A DNA stretch of 64,000 nucleotides, taken from the NCBI RefSeq assembly GCF_905147365.1, contig NC_056409.1, positions 2,237,001 to 2,301,000 of the forward strand, in the 5' to 3' direction. A model generated the notes under the pieces. The model worked only from the letters and a program-made list of their open reading frames with translations, was not told the origin of the DNA and ran no database searches. Made by a program: the position numbers and the translations under genes. Source of the DNA: Aricia agestis. Lineage: Eukaryota; Arthropoda; Insecta; Lepidoptera; Lycaenidae. This document shows, piece by piece, positions 22,332 to 33,900 of this stretch. Positions within the stretch are counted from its first letter, which is position 1. Each line of letters starts with the position of its first letter.

Positions 22332-23690
22332 GTATATTAAATTTCCCTGAGTACTGCCGTTAATGTTAATAAGTAATATCCATGATGTCAATGATTGCAG
22401 ATAATGCTATGTATCTTCAGTAATATTATATTATATATATTGAAGAAATATATGTACAAACCCCTTTTGAAACGTTTCCTAGAGTTTTGTACCTTTATGG
22501 CGAGCCCTGAAATTGTGAAATCATTTAAGCTCGGTCTCAATATTCCAAGAACCGTGTATTTGCTTTTACTGCTACTGTAAGAAAGGAACTCATATTGCTA
22601 AATACTTACATAACTTCGAAATGAAATCTGCTGGAATTTTACTCGGCAATAGAAAGTTCCTAAGCTTATAAGGATGTTGTTTTCTTTTGAAATACGAATA
22701 AATATTGACATACTAAAACATAATGTACTTTGTTTGTAAAGGCTAAAGTATAATTTATTTATTGTGTAAATTTTACGTTTTGTGTGATAGATACACAAAA
22801 CGTAAAATTCATTTACAGCAACGTAAAGCAACTTCACCAAAGATAAAACCTTGTTAATTTGAAGGAATAAAATAATTCTTGAATTCGGTAGTTTTATCTG
22901 GCTCCCCATTCTCCCCTCCGAGACGGAATACATCAGACCGGATCGCGGTGAACGATTCCCCCCTCGGGAGACGCTTTGATAGCCGAATACCGACGATGAC
23001 TTTATTTCAATTTTTAAGCGCCTCTTTAAGAAATTCCTTTGCCTCTTTTTAAGATACATTGTAGCTTTGAAAGGAATGCTAATTTAACAGTTTGCTGTTG
23101 AACATGGCTTAGAACGTTGATATTCAGAGTTACAACCAATCATACGAGCTTTCGAACTTTCATGAGTCCCAACGTTAAACAAAACACTTTGACGAACAAC
23201 ACGAAATGTATTTTAAAATATTTCGAGTCCATTACCGTTCGCATCCACATAAAAGTTTACGGTTACATAACTCCATTTTATATTCAATACTAGAAACTTC
23301 GGCTCCACGTTGGGCGCCAACTCGAGAGACTCGAGACAAATTGACAGCGCCACCTCACGGCGGAATTGTGCAGCGGCGCCAGTCCGTGACCGAACTGCGC
23401 GATGAGAGGACGTGTAGCGAAACACAATAAAACGCTGACAGAGCACTCCTCGTATTTCTAAGAGAATTTCGTCTCGCACTTTAAATAAGAAAAGATATTT
23501 CAAGTTTCAGTATTGCATTGACTTGTCGCTACAGTTTGACATAGTTGCAAGTCGAATTCTATATTGAATTTTGAAGTCTTTCTCTACTTAAATACAAACT
23601 GGAGAGCTAAAGAAATTATAGAATAGTAGTTACAGTTGGTATAATAATCACAGTCTTGTAGCTCAAGTAGACAAATACTATCATAATAAT
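22332..23690. other. no gene recognised
   Basis: An AT-rich tract with an inverted TTTTACGTTTTGTGT / ACACAAAACGTAAAA pair at about 22770-22806. A GC-richer segment at 23300-23430 keeps short open frames on both strands but matches no family. Confidence 0.45.
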
Positions 23691-23699
23691 ATGAATTCC

Positions 23700-24133
23700 T
23701 GGGAGACGTACTATATATAGTACGTCTCTACGAGAATGAATGAATGAATGAATTCCTGGGAGACGTACTATAGTACCAGACCAAAAACCCAATAAAGGTG
23801 TGGTGGTACCCACAATTCGCCTAACATTCCTGCATCGCGCTATCGAAGTTTTCTGAGCGCGTCGGTATATATACGACAGCTGAAATGTATCACGTGCGCT
23901 CCGGCCTGACCGAGCATAACACCTCGCTCGGTTGGAAGATCTTCCTTTAGCGTCGCCACGCTTATTCCCTTATTGGTGACCCCGACGTGATACATTTCAG
24001 CTGTCGTATATATACCGACGCGCTCAGAAAACTTCGATAGCGCGATGCAGGAATGTTAGGCGAATATTGGGTACCGCCACAAAGGTATACCGTATACGGT
24101 ATACCTTTATTGGGTTTTTGGTCTGGTGGTATG
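23700..24133. repeat. large foldback with CCAGACCAAAAACCCAATAA ends
   Basis: The arms from 23776 and to 24133 pair for about 120 bases: CCAGACCAAAAACCCAATAA, CGCCTAACATTCCTGCATCG, TATCGAAGTTTTCTGAGCGC and CGACAGCTGAAATGTATCAC, each matched in reverse at the right. The centre of about 100 bp (CGGCCTGACCGAGCATAACA...GGTGACCCCGACGTG) is unique. A duplicated GAATTCCTGGGAGACGTACT precedes it at 23694 and 23750. Confidence 0.8.
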
Positions 24134-24664
24134 CCTTAACTTCATATTACTCCTGCGTAGCTTTCGATAAAACCAACCACTATCACCGAAACCGATGAGC
24201 TGCTTATTAATTTCTTCGTCGAAATTTGAAATAAAAAATGTATGGGATTCTCAAGCTTATAGTACATAATATTTTCTGTTTATCTTCTATTTTCATTCGG
24301 CATTTTTACCCTAAATATAATAAATAAGTGCGGAAAAAAATTAAACGAACAGTTAAAATTTAAAAAATAACAAAGACAGGCTACATTCTCGTTAGGGCCA
24401 TACCTCACCGGGACGCCATGGCGACGTGGCCAGCGACGTGGCCAACCAGTTCTATTGAGATATATTATGACGATTGACGAGTAATTCACCTGGCGACGTT
24501 GCCAAGTAGCCAGCGCAGCCAGAGTCAAACGCTCCGCATGCGGCGACTGGCGACGTTGCCAATTGTTTCACTCAATCCGTCACTCATTCAGTCACTGATT
24601 TTAGTGAAATCCTCAGATAATTTAACATTTTCTCAGGGTATTTTTTTAAATCTTCATAGAAATT
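24134..24664. other. spacer with GGCGACGT(G/T)GCCA repeats
   Basis: GCGACGTGGCCA and GCGACGTTGCCA recur five times between 24421 and 24565, spaced irregularly, perhaps a degraded subterminal region of a transposon. No gene. Confidence 0.45.
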
Positions 24665-25080
24665 AAGAAAAAATCGGCCAAGTGCGAGTCGGACTCGCGC
24701 ACGAAGTGTTCCGTACCGTTATAGAGCGAAAATAAGGAAAAAATGGTATTTTTTGAATGGGAGCCCCCCTTAATTAATTATTTTATTTTAATTTTATTAC
24801 TTAATATTGTACACAATTAATTAAGGATTTTGTGAAAATTTCAAGTGTCTATAATATGTTGCCATTATGGATTACGAGCCAAAAAGACCAAAAAACTAAC
24901 GTTTGTTGTATGGGAGCCCCCCTTAAATATATATATTTTTTTTTAGTATTTGCTGTTATAGCGACGACTTTTATTTATCAAAGCGCACAGAGCGCGCTGC
25001 GAAGTTCCAGCATGCCGCGCGCATGCCGTGCACTATTTACACGAACCGTTTCGACGCACTTTTGACCCCCCTGTAGCTCA
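24665..25080 (+). repeat. dispersed repeat (CGGCCAAGTGCGAGTCGG), copy 2
   Basis: Shares AATCGGCCAAGTGCGAGTCG, the GTTCCGTACCGTTATAGAG context and GTATGGGAGCCCCCCTTAAA with copy 1. The tail diverges after about 24970. Confidence 0.65.
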
Positions 25081-25211
25081 GTGCCTATTGCGAGTGCAAA
25101 CATAAAATGATACCTACGTAATTATGTGCTAGTACTAAGGCAGTATACCAAATTTAATAGATATAGCTTCGGCAGATCCTGAAATATCTTTCTGTGAAAA
25201 TAGCTAATTTT

Positions 25212-25575
25212 GGCACTCACTCACTGACCGGTAATCAAAACCTCTAGGCCACTTCCAATTGTCCTAGCGTTATGAAATTTGGCACACAGGTCGTGTGTAA
25301 TATGTAGATTAACAAAAAATTGAGAAATTTAAGAAATCGGTCAAGCGTGAGTCAGTTCACCTACAAACCTTAGAGGCCACTTCCGATTATCCTAGCCTTA
25401 TGAAATTTGGCACGCAGGGCATGTGTTATAAGTAGATAAAAAAAATTGAGAAATTTGAGAAATCGGTAAGGCGTGAGTCGGTTCATCTACGAACTTTAGA
25501 TACCACCTCCAATTTTCCTAACGTAATGAAATTTGACACTCAGATCGTGTGTTATAATATTAAATATGTAGATTA
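25212..25575. repeat. three diverged tandem units of about 118 bp
   Basis: Each unit contains CCACTTCCAATTGTCCTAGC (or a close variant), ATGAAATTTGGCAC and GTGTGTTAT. The first two also share GAGAAATTTAAGAAATCGGT, then GTGAGTCGGTTCA. Confidence 0.8.
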
Positions 25576-25578
25576 ATA

Positions 25579-25979
25579 ATAATTATTTTTAACAAAAAAA
25601 TTAAAACCGACTTCCAAGGTAAAAACATAAATGAACTAAAAAGTATTAAATAACTCTTAATCTTTAATAGTGCCTTTTTCAGAATTCGTCTAAATCTCAA
25701 CTATTTCTGTACATACCACAGTCTTCATTATTTTGAGGTCGGTACCTACCAGCTAATTTAATCGTGAGTTCAGTCAATGTCAGAATATCTGAAACTTTTG
25801 GGACTAGTATCGACTTCAAAGTAATGAAGACTGTGGTATGTACAGAAATAGTTGAGATTTAGACGAATTCTGAAAAAGGCACTATTAAAGAGTAAGAGTT
25901 ATTTTATACTTTTTAGTTCATATTATTATTGTTTTTACCTTGGAAGTCGGTTTTAATTTTTTTGTTAAAAATAATAATT
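25579..25979. repeat. foldback with AAAACCGACTTCCAAGG arms
   Basis: Left arm from about 25579 (ATTATTTTTAACAAAAAAAT, ACCGACTTCCAAGG, CTATTTCTGTACATACCACA) pairs with the right arm ending at about 25979. The arms are about 170 bp and the centre about 60 bp. Confidence 0.8.
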
Positions 25980-26956
25980 TCACTCTTTTTAGTTATCTAC
26001 AAAATAAGGCTTTATGAGTAAATAACCAATACGAATGTTAACTATTCACATTATGTTACTATAAGCGAAATTGTGGTAAATGCTTGCAGTTATCTAAGCG
26101 ATGCTGCAATTTCCAAACTTTTATCTTTAAAGGTTCAGGAGTTCTGTTCAGTGCCTTTGGACCAAGAGACACCTTCGTATGAAATTTCTCTTACTCGTAA
26201 CATAATAATATGTTTAACTTACTAAAAACAACATTTTAACCACTATGAGTGTTTTGATAAATTTCAAGGATTTCCCCCGATTGCTCATAGATCCCATCAT
26301 CAGCTCACTGTCGTAATTGTTATACAAAATTAAGATTGTATCCTATACAACAACATGAGAATTTTGAAAATCGGTCCACAAACAGCGAAATCGTCATCAA
26401 AAACATCTGCTTCGATGCAAAATATCATGAAAAGTACCTCTAATTGTGTCATAATGTGATGATGCATGGCATAATTATGGTTGTGATGATGATGATCAAT
26501 CAAATTGATGTGTTGGCTTACACTTTCAGTTGTTTAAACAACGCCGAAATCCCCGAACCTGTATCTATAAGCATTCAAAAGTTCTGTTCGGTACCTTCGG
26601 ATCCAGGGTATAATCTAGGGCGAAGTCTTACTTTTTGGTAGCATTTACCTCGAATGCTTCAGAAAAAATCAAAATCACTACATGTTTCCATATAAATTTC
26701 AAGAAATCCCCTCGATTCCTCAAGGATCCCATCATCAGATCACCACTTTTGTGAACATGGTACCAAATTCGAGTTAAACCCAATACAACACAAAAAGAAT
26801 TTTGAAAAAACCGACCACCAACGGCTGAGTAATCGTTGAACATACAAATAAAAAAAAATAAAAAAAGATACATACAGCCGAACGTATTACCTCCTCCTTT
26901 TTGGAAGTCGGTCAAAAAAATTAAAATAGGTATAATTTCTTGAAAAAAAGTATTGA
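25980..26956. other. degraded repeat sequence ending in TTTTTGGAAGTCGGTC
   Basis: A roughly duplicated theme (TTCAGGAGTTCTGTTCAGTG at about 26132, AAAAGTTCTGTTCGGTACC at about 26576, each followed by CCCATCATCAG about 170 bases later) indicates diverged tandem copies of one repeat. No gene. Confidence 0.5.
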
Positions 26957-27700
26957 AATCCCACCAAAAACATACCTGTTAAAATGGGGCCAAGTTCCTA
27001 TCGGCAAATTTTTGGTCTAAAAAAAGAGTTGAAATCCAATCCAATGCCAATTTTAGATGCACTTCATCGATCGTTATCATTTTCATCAACAGCCTGTTTA
27101 TACGTGGGAGAGCCATGCTTCTGCACGAATGGGCCGGCTCGACCGGAGAAATACCACGTTCTCACAGAAAACCGGCGTGAAACAGCGCTTGCACTGTGTT
27201 TCGCCGAGTGAGTGAGTTTACCGGAGGCCCAATCCCCTATCCTATTCCCTTCCCTACTCTCCCCTTTTCCCTTCCCTTCCCTACCCTCCCTATTACCCTA
27301 TTCCCTCTTAAAGGCCGGCAACGCACTTGCGGCTCTTCTGATGCTGTGAGTGTCCATGGGCGACGGAAGTTGCTTTCCATCAGGTGATCCGTTTGCTCGT
27401 TTGCCCCCTTATTTCATAAAAAAAAGCTGATCCATAATACTTCTAAATTTGAACTTGGCAGGTTTTCGTGCTATACGTAACTCTTGATTAATTCATAATT
27501 GTATTAGATAATAATATAATTAAATTAACCTGCCACGTTCAAATTAGAAGTATTATGGATCAGGCTGTTGATGAAAATGATAACGATCGATGAAGTGCAT
27601 CTAAACTTGGCATTGGATTGGATTTCAACTCTTTTTTTAGACCAAAAATTTGCCGATAGGAACTTGGCCACATTTTAACAGGTATGTTTTTGGTGGGATT
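26957..27700. repeat. foldback interrupted by a SINE-like insertion
   Basis: AATCCCACCAAAAACATACC at the left pairs with GGTATGTTTTTGGTGGGATT at the right. The arms continue for about 190 bp (GATGCACTTCATCGATCGTT, CAACAGCCTG, CCATAATACTTCTAA). The left arm is split at 27096 by family S. Confidence 0.85.
27097..27426 (+). mobile_element. SINE-like repeat, family S, copy 2
   Basis: Starts TTTATACGTGGGAGAGCC and ends TTTCATAAAAAAAAG. The intact right arm of the host foldback shows the empty site as CAGCCTGATCC, so only CTG (27094-27096 and 27427-27429) is duplicated. Confidence 0.8.
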
Positions 27701-27848
27701 CTTTCTACCTTTTTTGGAAAACTAGTTAAAATATTCTTTAAAAGATTTAATTTTGAAATTAATTTTACACAAAATTTAAACAAATAAACAGGCTTAAAAA
27801 TAATTATTGCTATTAGGAAAAGGGGCCAAAGTGTAAAGAAAATGCGAG

Positions 27849-27894
27849 CTTTATTTTGTGGCAAACATATTCATATGTTTGCCACAAAATAAAG
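27849..27894. repeat. perfect hairpin, 22-bp arms, 2-nt loop
   Basis: Arms 27849-27870 and 27873-27894 (CTTTATTTTGTGGCAAACAT outer 20) around TC. Confidence 0.95.
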
Positions 27895-28320
27895 TTCGTA
27901 AAAGTTCGTTCATGCTGTCACACGACTGCAGTGAACCAGAACTAAACCCGTGGATTGGACTTGACATCTGTGCTTGATCCTGCTCGAGTACAGCAATTGA
28001 ACTCGACAGCCAAATGGATTAAAAACTGCTTTACCATATACGCAAATAAACCAATGACATTTGCCAGAAGATGTAGGAATTATATTTTCACAGTATTATT
28101 ATAATACAAATAATTATAAGGGTGACGTAAAATAGGTCTTTAGGTTTATAAAATAATAAAACTAATTTATAAAAATATTATTCTAAGTTGTAAAAAACAA
28201 ATGATTGCAGTTAAAAAAATTATAATTTATTTATTGATGATGCTACAATTCTTAAAACGAGAGCTTTGAAGTATTATGATGTAGATAGCCTCTAAAATTA
28301 TTAAGAAACTTAGTGACTAA

Positions 28321-28462
28321 GGGCCTGTTTCACCACTTCCTGATAAGTCTCGGATAGGCTATCCACAACTTAATTAACTTGACAGATAAAGTATGGAGAA
28401 TCTGTCAAAAAATTTGTGGATAGCCTATCCGGCACCTTATCAGGAAGTGGTGAAACAGGCCC
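28321..28462. mobile_element. Harbinger-type MITE, copy 2
   Basis: GGGCCTGTTTCACCACTTCC inverted ends, with TAA at 28318-28320 and 28463-28465. It is nearly a continuous hairpin (arms about 60 bp). Confidence 0.9.
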
Positions 28463-28465
28463 TAA

Positions 28466-30986
28466 ATGTTTTATTTTAAGTTTTAATTTCTTTTGGAGCT
28501 TGTTAAAGTTTTGGTATACCATTGATACCCTATTTCATAATCGTCTTATAACAGTAGAATAGCTAGGCCAAAAATGATACCGTACCCTTTACACGACAAA
28601 GTAAAATCTTCCGGATAAGCTATTTCTAAGAGACCCCAAGGCTAAGGGCCTAACCTTCTTAGTAAATGATAAATTCTAATAATAATACATTTTCCGTGGA
28701 AATATTTTCTTGGGAATTCTTATTCTTAAGATAGTTTAGCGCATGCGCAGCGTGGCCCCGCCTTTGACGAAAGAGATAAAAGCTGATTCCATCTTCCATT
28801 CATAGTCGAGTATTTCAAGACAAGAAATAAATTATACTACATCAATTCAAGCTAGTAAAACTATTTTGAGCTTCCTAGTTAACTTGCATTACACTAGTCT
28901 TGGATTTTTGCAACTTTACGTAAAGTTAACGTATCTGGTTATCATAATATTATTGCTTTTTACTGTTGTTATTATACACTTTGTCAGTTAAAAAATCTCG
29001 CCAGACAAACTTTTTAAACGATCAAGTTACAGAGTTTTCTATTTCTGTACTCTACTTAGTATGTGTTGAGAAAATATTAGAATATTTTCTCAATATACAC
29101 TACTATTATTTTTAAAGCGAACATCTTGTAAATTATACAAAATATAGTGCTGTAATAAAAATGCACACAAAGCTAATTAATTAACTTGCAAAAGCACTGA
29201 AAAACTTCTCGCTTTCATTTGCCTTTGGGGTATCCGAGGCATGTTTTTTTTTTCACAAACATCAATTCATTACAGTAACCAAGCGAAGTTCCTTTAATTA
29301 AAGATATTCACTGAAAACCCGCCCCTGAAGCCCTAACTCACTGAGACGTGGTTGGCTTATTTTTTTTTCACACACTCATTCCCGCCTCTGCGACCCTCCC
29401 AAACAAACAGTTGAGCACTTTAAAAACAAATTCGTCATCATGCCAATCCCAACTTTACGCTTCGGCCGTACAGTTGAAAATTCTTCGTCGCTGCCTGGCG
29501 GTTGCTCCACTTTACTTTCGAGGGGTCCCTTTCAGCTCATTTCATGAAAGTAGAGACAGGCTGGCGTCGCTCAGTTGACCGCGAGCTTTCGCGCGAGAGG
29601 TCGTGTGGGCGGCGTAGACCCGTAGCGCGCGCTACGAAAAACTTTTCCTCCCAACAGATACGTGTTAATTTATGTGTAGTGTTCATTTTAAACACTTTTT
29701 AATTGTTTTTGTTGATTAATCGGTAAGTGTTTTTTTAATATACGTATAATAATATGTTATTTAATAAAATTATAGCAAACGTTATTTAATAATTTATTTA
29801 AAAAAATATAATAATTATTATTGAAAAGGAAATAACTTTTTAATGCAATTAGAAAATACATGGAGCATGATTTTTGGATAAAAAGAATTTAAATTAAATT
29901 TATAAGCTTAAAACATTTAGCTGTTATTAATTATATATTGATTTATTATAATAGTCAATGTTGGTATTCTTTTATTTAGTTTTTGTTAAAATATTATGTA
30001 CTTAACATTTATCAAAGCCATGATTATTATTTAAACACACTTTAATTATACAAATAATATCAACATTTCTTACACTGATATATTTCAATCTTTAAATTAA
30101 CTTTTCTTGATTAATTTTATTTCGTTTTTAATCGAACGTCGTACTAATAGCAAATAATAATAAAAAATATTTACTATTCTCTTATACTAACTGCCTTACT
30201 CTGAGTGGAACATTAATTACTTAATGTAATTAATTCAAAATTTTGATTTAAAATAACGTATGGGACGTTATCTGTCAAACTCTTCATTATAATGAAGCTT
30301 AATCATAATTAAATGTCTCTGAGTACGGCGGTCAGACATCTACAATGCAATAAAAGAAATCAATAGACATTTAATTCAGTGAGACAGTGGAATATAAAAG
30401 TAGTGACGGAGTTATAAAGTTGTCAGAAGTTCGGAGTTAGCGGGAGGCGGGAGTCGGGACAGACGTCGGAGTTACTTGGCCACTTCACCTCGGTAAATTG
30501 TTGCAAATTGTTATAGGATATGCATTGTTCTGGCCCCCGAGGACTGACAGCTTCTGCGGGTATATTAGCTGTAGTTTTAGGTATGGTTTATATCCGAGTT
30601 GTTTTTATTATTCCGATAGTTTATCTGAAGACAATATATTATAATATATAGTTTTAAATTTAATCCAAGCTATATATTTAATAGCTTGGATTAAAACGTT
30701 CATATTAAAAACAACTGACTGATTTTAGTGCTATTTTGCCACAGGTGAAGTGATCTTGATAAAATTTTAGTCTCTGACTGCAAAATTAAACGAAATAAAA
30801 TAAGAAAAATGTGTTAGCACATTGCTTTAAAGTTTTCAAACACTTTTTCTTTTTCAAATAAAAGGTACGTACATAATATATTTATTTTGTATGGGAAATG
30901 TTTTATCCTTGTTAAAAAAATTTACGTTGTGGACAAGTTATGAAATCAGACAAGGCCATAATAGTGTAACTAAAACTGTTGATCTC
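28466..30986. other. 2.5 kb without a recognisable gene, 3' of gene A
   Basis: Mostly very AT-rich. Short open frames at 29350-29700 and the GC-richer patch at 30420-30540 match no family. An inverted pair TTAATCCAAGCTAT / ATAGCTTGGATTAA lies at 30661-30695. Confidence 0.5.
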
Positions 30987-30992
30987 TTTATT
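30987..30992 (-). promoter_or_regulatory. polyadenylation signal of gene A
   Basis: AATAAA on the minus strand 8 bases past the stop codon of gene A. Confidence 0.45.
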
Positions 30993-30999
30993 ATTTCTT

Positions 31000-33900
31000 T
31001 TATATTTGAATGCCGAAATCACATATGTTATGCTGTATGTATGCGAGGATGTTCTCGTATCCGTCGGTCATCATTCCCTCCTTGAACACCTGGTTGGCGT
31101 AGAGGTACAGGTCCGTACCGGCTTGCTTCAGTCCAGGATCTAAAACATCGAAAGATTCGTTATTTTATAAAAATCCGTTAAATGTTAGTTACAAACAAAC
31201 TATTATTTATCTTTCTAAGGATCATAATAAAAATTGATAGAAAATGGGAATAGGTTTAGTGCAAAAAGAAAAATCGACCGTCCATTCAATAGATATAATT
31301 TTAATATATAATGACATCACACATGACAGTTACACATCAACTGACTTAGATGAACATCGTAGGAATTAAAAAGTTAAGAAAACTTGATTTGAGGTTTACT
31401 TATTGTACTTGAATATTTGTACTCTAGTACGTATATTCCAACAAAAATAATAAAACTTTCTAAAAACAATCTTTACATTGACGGTGTAAAATAGTCGAAC
31501 GAAAGTGACATTCGCTTGGTGTGAAAACGTTTTTGTGTTTAGTGAACGTCAAAAGTCATAAAGTCTTTCGGATTCTTCTAACTCAACTCAACATAATTAC
31601 ATAGCCTAGGTTACCTGGAACACTATATTACGAATCTAGTGACATCATGGACTTATTATACATTTTTTTTGTATGAAATAAGGGGGCAAACGAGCAAACG
31701 GGTCACCTGATGGAAAGCAACTTCCGTCGCCCATGGACACTCGCAGCATCAGAAGAGCTGCAGGTGCGTTGCCGGCCTTTTAAGAGGGAATAGGGTAATA
31801 GGGGAGGGTAGGGATGGGATGGGAAGGGAATTGGGGATGATAGGGAAGGGAATTGGGCCTCCGGTAAACTCACTCACTCGGCGAAACACAGCGCAAGCGC
31901 TGTTTCACGCCGGTTTTCTGTGAGAACGTGGTGTTTCTCCGGTCGAGCCGGCCCATTCGTGCCGAAGCATGGCTCTCCCACGTATATGTATAATTTGTCT
32001 ACACCCTATGGTGACACCAAATCCATCGGATTAATAGGTTAGGCGAAGAAACATACGTTCAAATTGACTTGCAAACAGCTAGATATAAAGTGAATCTTAC
32101 CGGAGCCCTTGAAGGCCTCAGGGCCCAGAGCGAAGGAGTTTTCGAGGCTGTTGAAGTACGCGGTGGTCTCCGCCATGTGGATGTTCAGGTCGCGGATGTT
32201 AGGGATTATCATGGTGATCGTCATGGAACCTGCAAAAAAATAAGGGTTCTATGTTTAAAAAATGGCTGATATTTGAGGGTAACGCCATAGCTTCCATCGC
32301 TAAGTTTCATCACAAGTTTCATGGCGCTCTCTAGATGCTATTTCGAATCCAAAAATATACTTTTTGATTTTGAGCTTTCTGTCAAAATTATTAAATGCAA
32401 GTTGCCTGGAATCTGGTTTTGTGGATACCTACTTTTAAGAGGGCGACTAACCCCAAAAATCAAACAGCGTCCTTCTCTCTTCACACTCACGCCCGTCTTT
32501 CATATGCCAGGTGAAAAAGAACGACGCGGATTCATCGACAAATTAGTTTTTTCTCAATAACTCGATAAATATACAACATTTTAAATATCCGCTAGGTCGA
32601 TCTCTCAATGATAAAATTGTATACAATTTGTTAAGATTTTTAGATATATAGAGATTAACTTAGTTCAATGCACGGTTATGGCAATAAATGAAAAATTCGT
32701 GAAAATTAGATGCATCTTTGTGATTTTTTTCTATCAAGAAAATTTTAAGATATCGTGTTTTAGCTCAGATCGAATTCTCGAAAATAAAATGTAGTATCTA
32801 ATTTTAGAAAATGAAACTATTCGGGGCTTATTTTCAAGTATAAAAATTAATTATAAAATCAACACTTTAGGGTTAGTCGCCCCCTTAAGAGGATTCCACA
32901 CCGCCATTTTTTCCATACAAACGCTGTCCCCTGTTTCCTCCCTGGATAATGCTAGTAGAGTTATAATTTTTTTCCTGAATATCTAAGGCCACTAATACAA
33001 TGTCCCTATGTTTTCTTTTTTTTCATAATTTAATTATTAAATAAGATATGAACGTTCAAAAACCCAAAAAAATGGCCAGATTTTCCACTGTGTTCAAACG
33101 TCCAGAAAACAGATTTGGATAGATTATACAAAAAAAGCAAAACATAGGAACACAGCTCAAGCCTTTTTTTAATCTTTAATGAAAAAAGTACTTAAATCGG
33201 TTAAGTTTTGGAGAAGGAATCAGGGGACAACGAATCGTTGATTTTCTGGATTTTCTGCAGTTGTCTCTATCGCGTTCTGCGGTATAGGCTTGAGGTAAGG
33301 GAGACAGCTATAGATATTACACGTACTTTTTTTTCATTTCTCTAGCCGCTGTGGTATCCTCTTAAGTTACTTTCAAAGTTAAGTGGTTGACTACTACGAG
33401 TAGAACTGAATAACGAATGCGTTTGATAACACACATTAATTTAACGAGATGAATTTAGAAGGCATTTCGTTTATTATTCTTTCTGTAATAATATAGCATT
33501 TTTATGTTGTATAGGTCTACCAGGATCTGATAGCGAATTTGGATGGCAGATTTTCAAAAAAATATCCTTAATCATTGTATTTTTTTTTTTACAATTTGCA
33601 TGTTTCAAACACATAATCAGCCGCAGGAAAAAAAAGGATCAAAATGTTTTAATCCAAGTACCCCGGTATTGTTAGAGTCAATTTATTTTTTCACTTTTTG
33701 CCATCAGATTCTGGTAGACCTATACTTACCGATAAATATCCTTAGGGTGGTTTTGTTAATAATGGGCTCCTTGGCTCTTCTGTGGTAAGCCAAGTAACTG
33801 TTGTTGGAATATATAGTCAGGTTCTTGAACTCCAAAGCTATCAACAGCTTGTCGGTTTCCTTGTTGATGCTAGAAAAGTAATTAAAAAAGAAGTCGTAAA

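Noticed and set aside
22598..23059. 153-codon minus-strand frame
   Set aside because: AT-rich composition, no domain, no splice or promoter context; probably chance.
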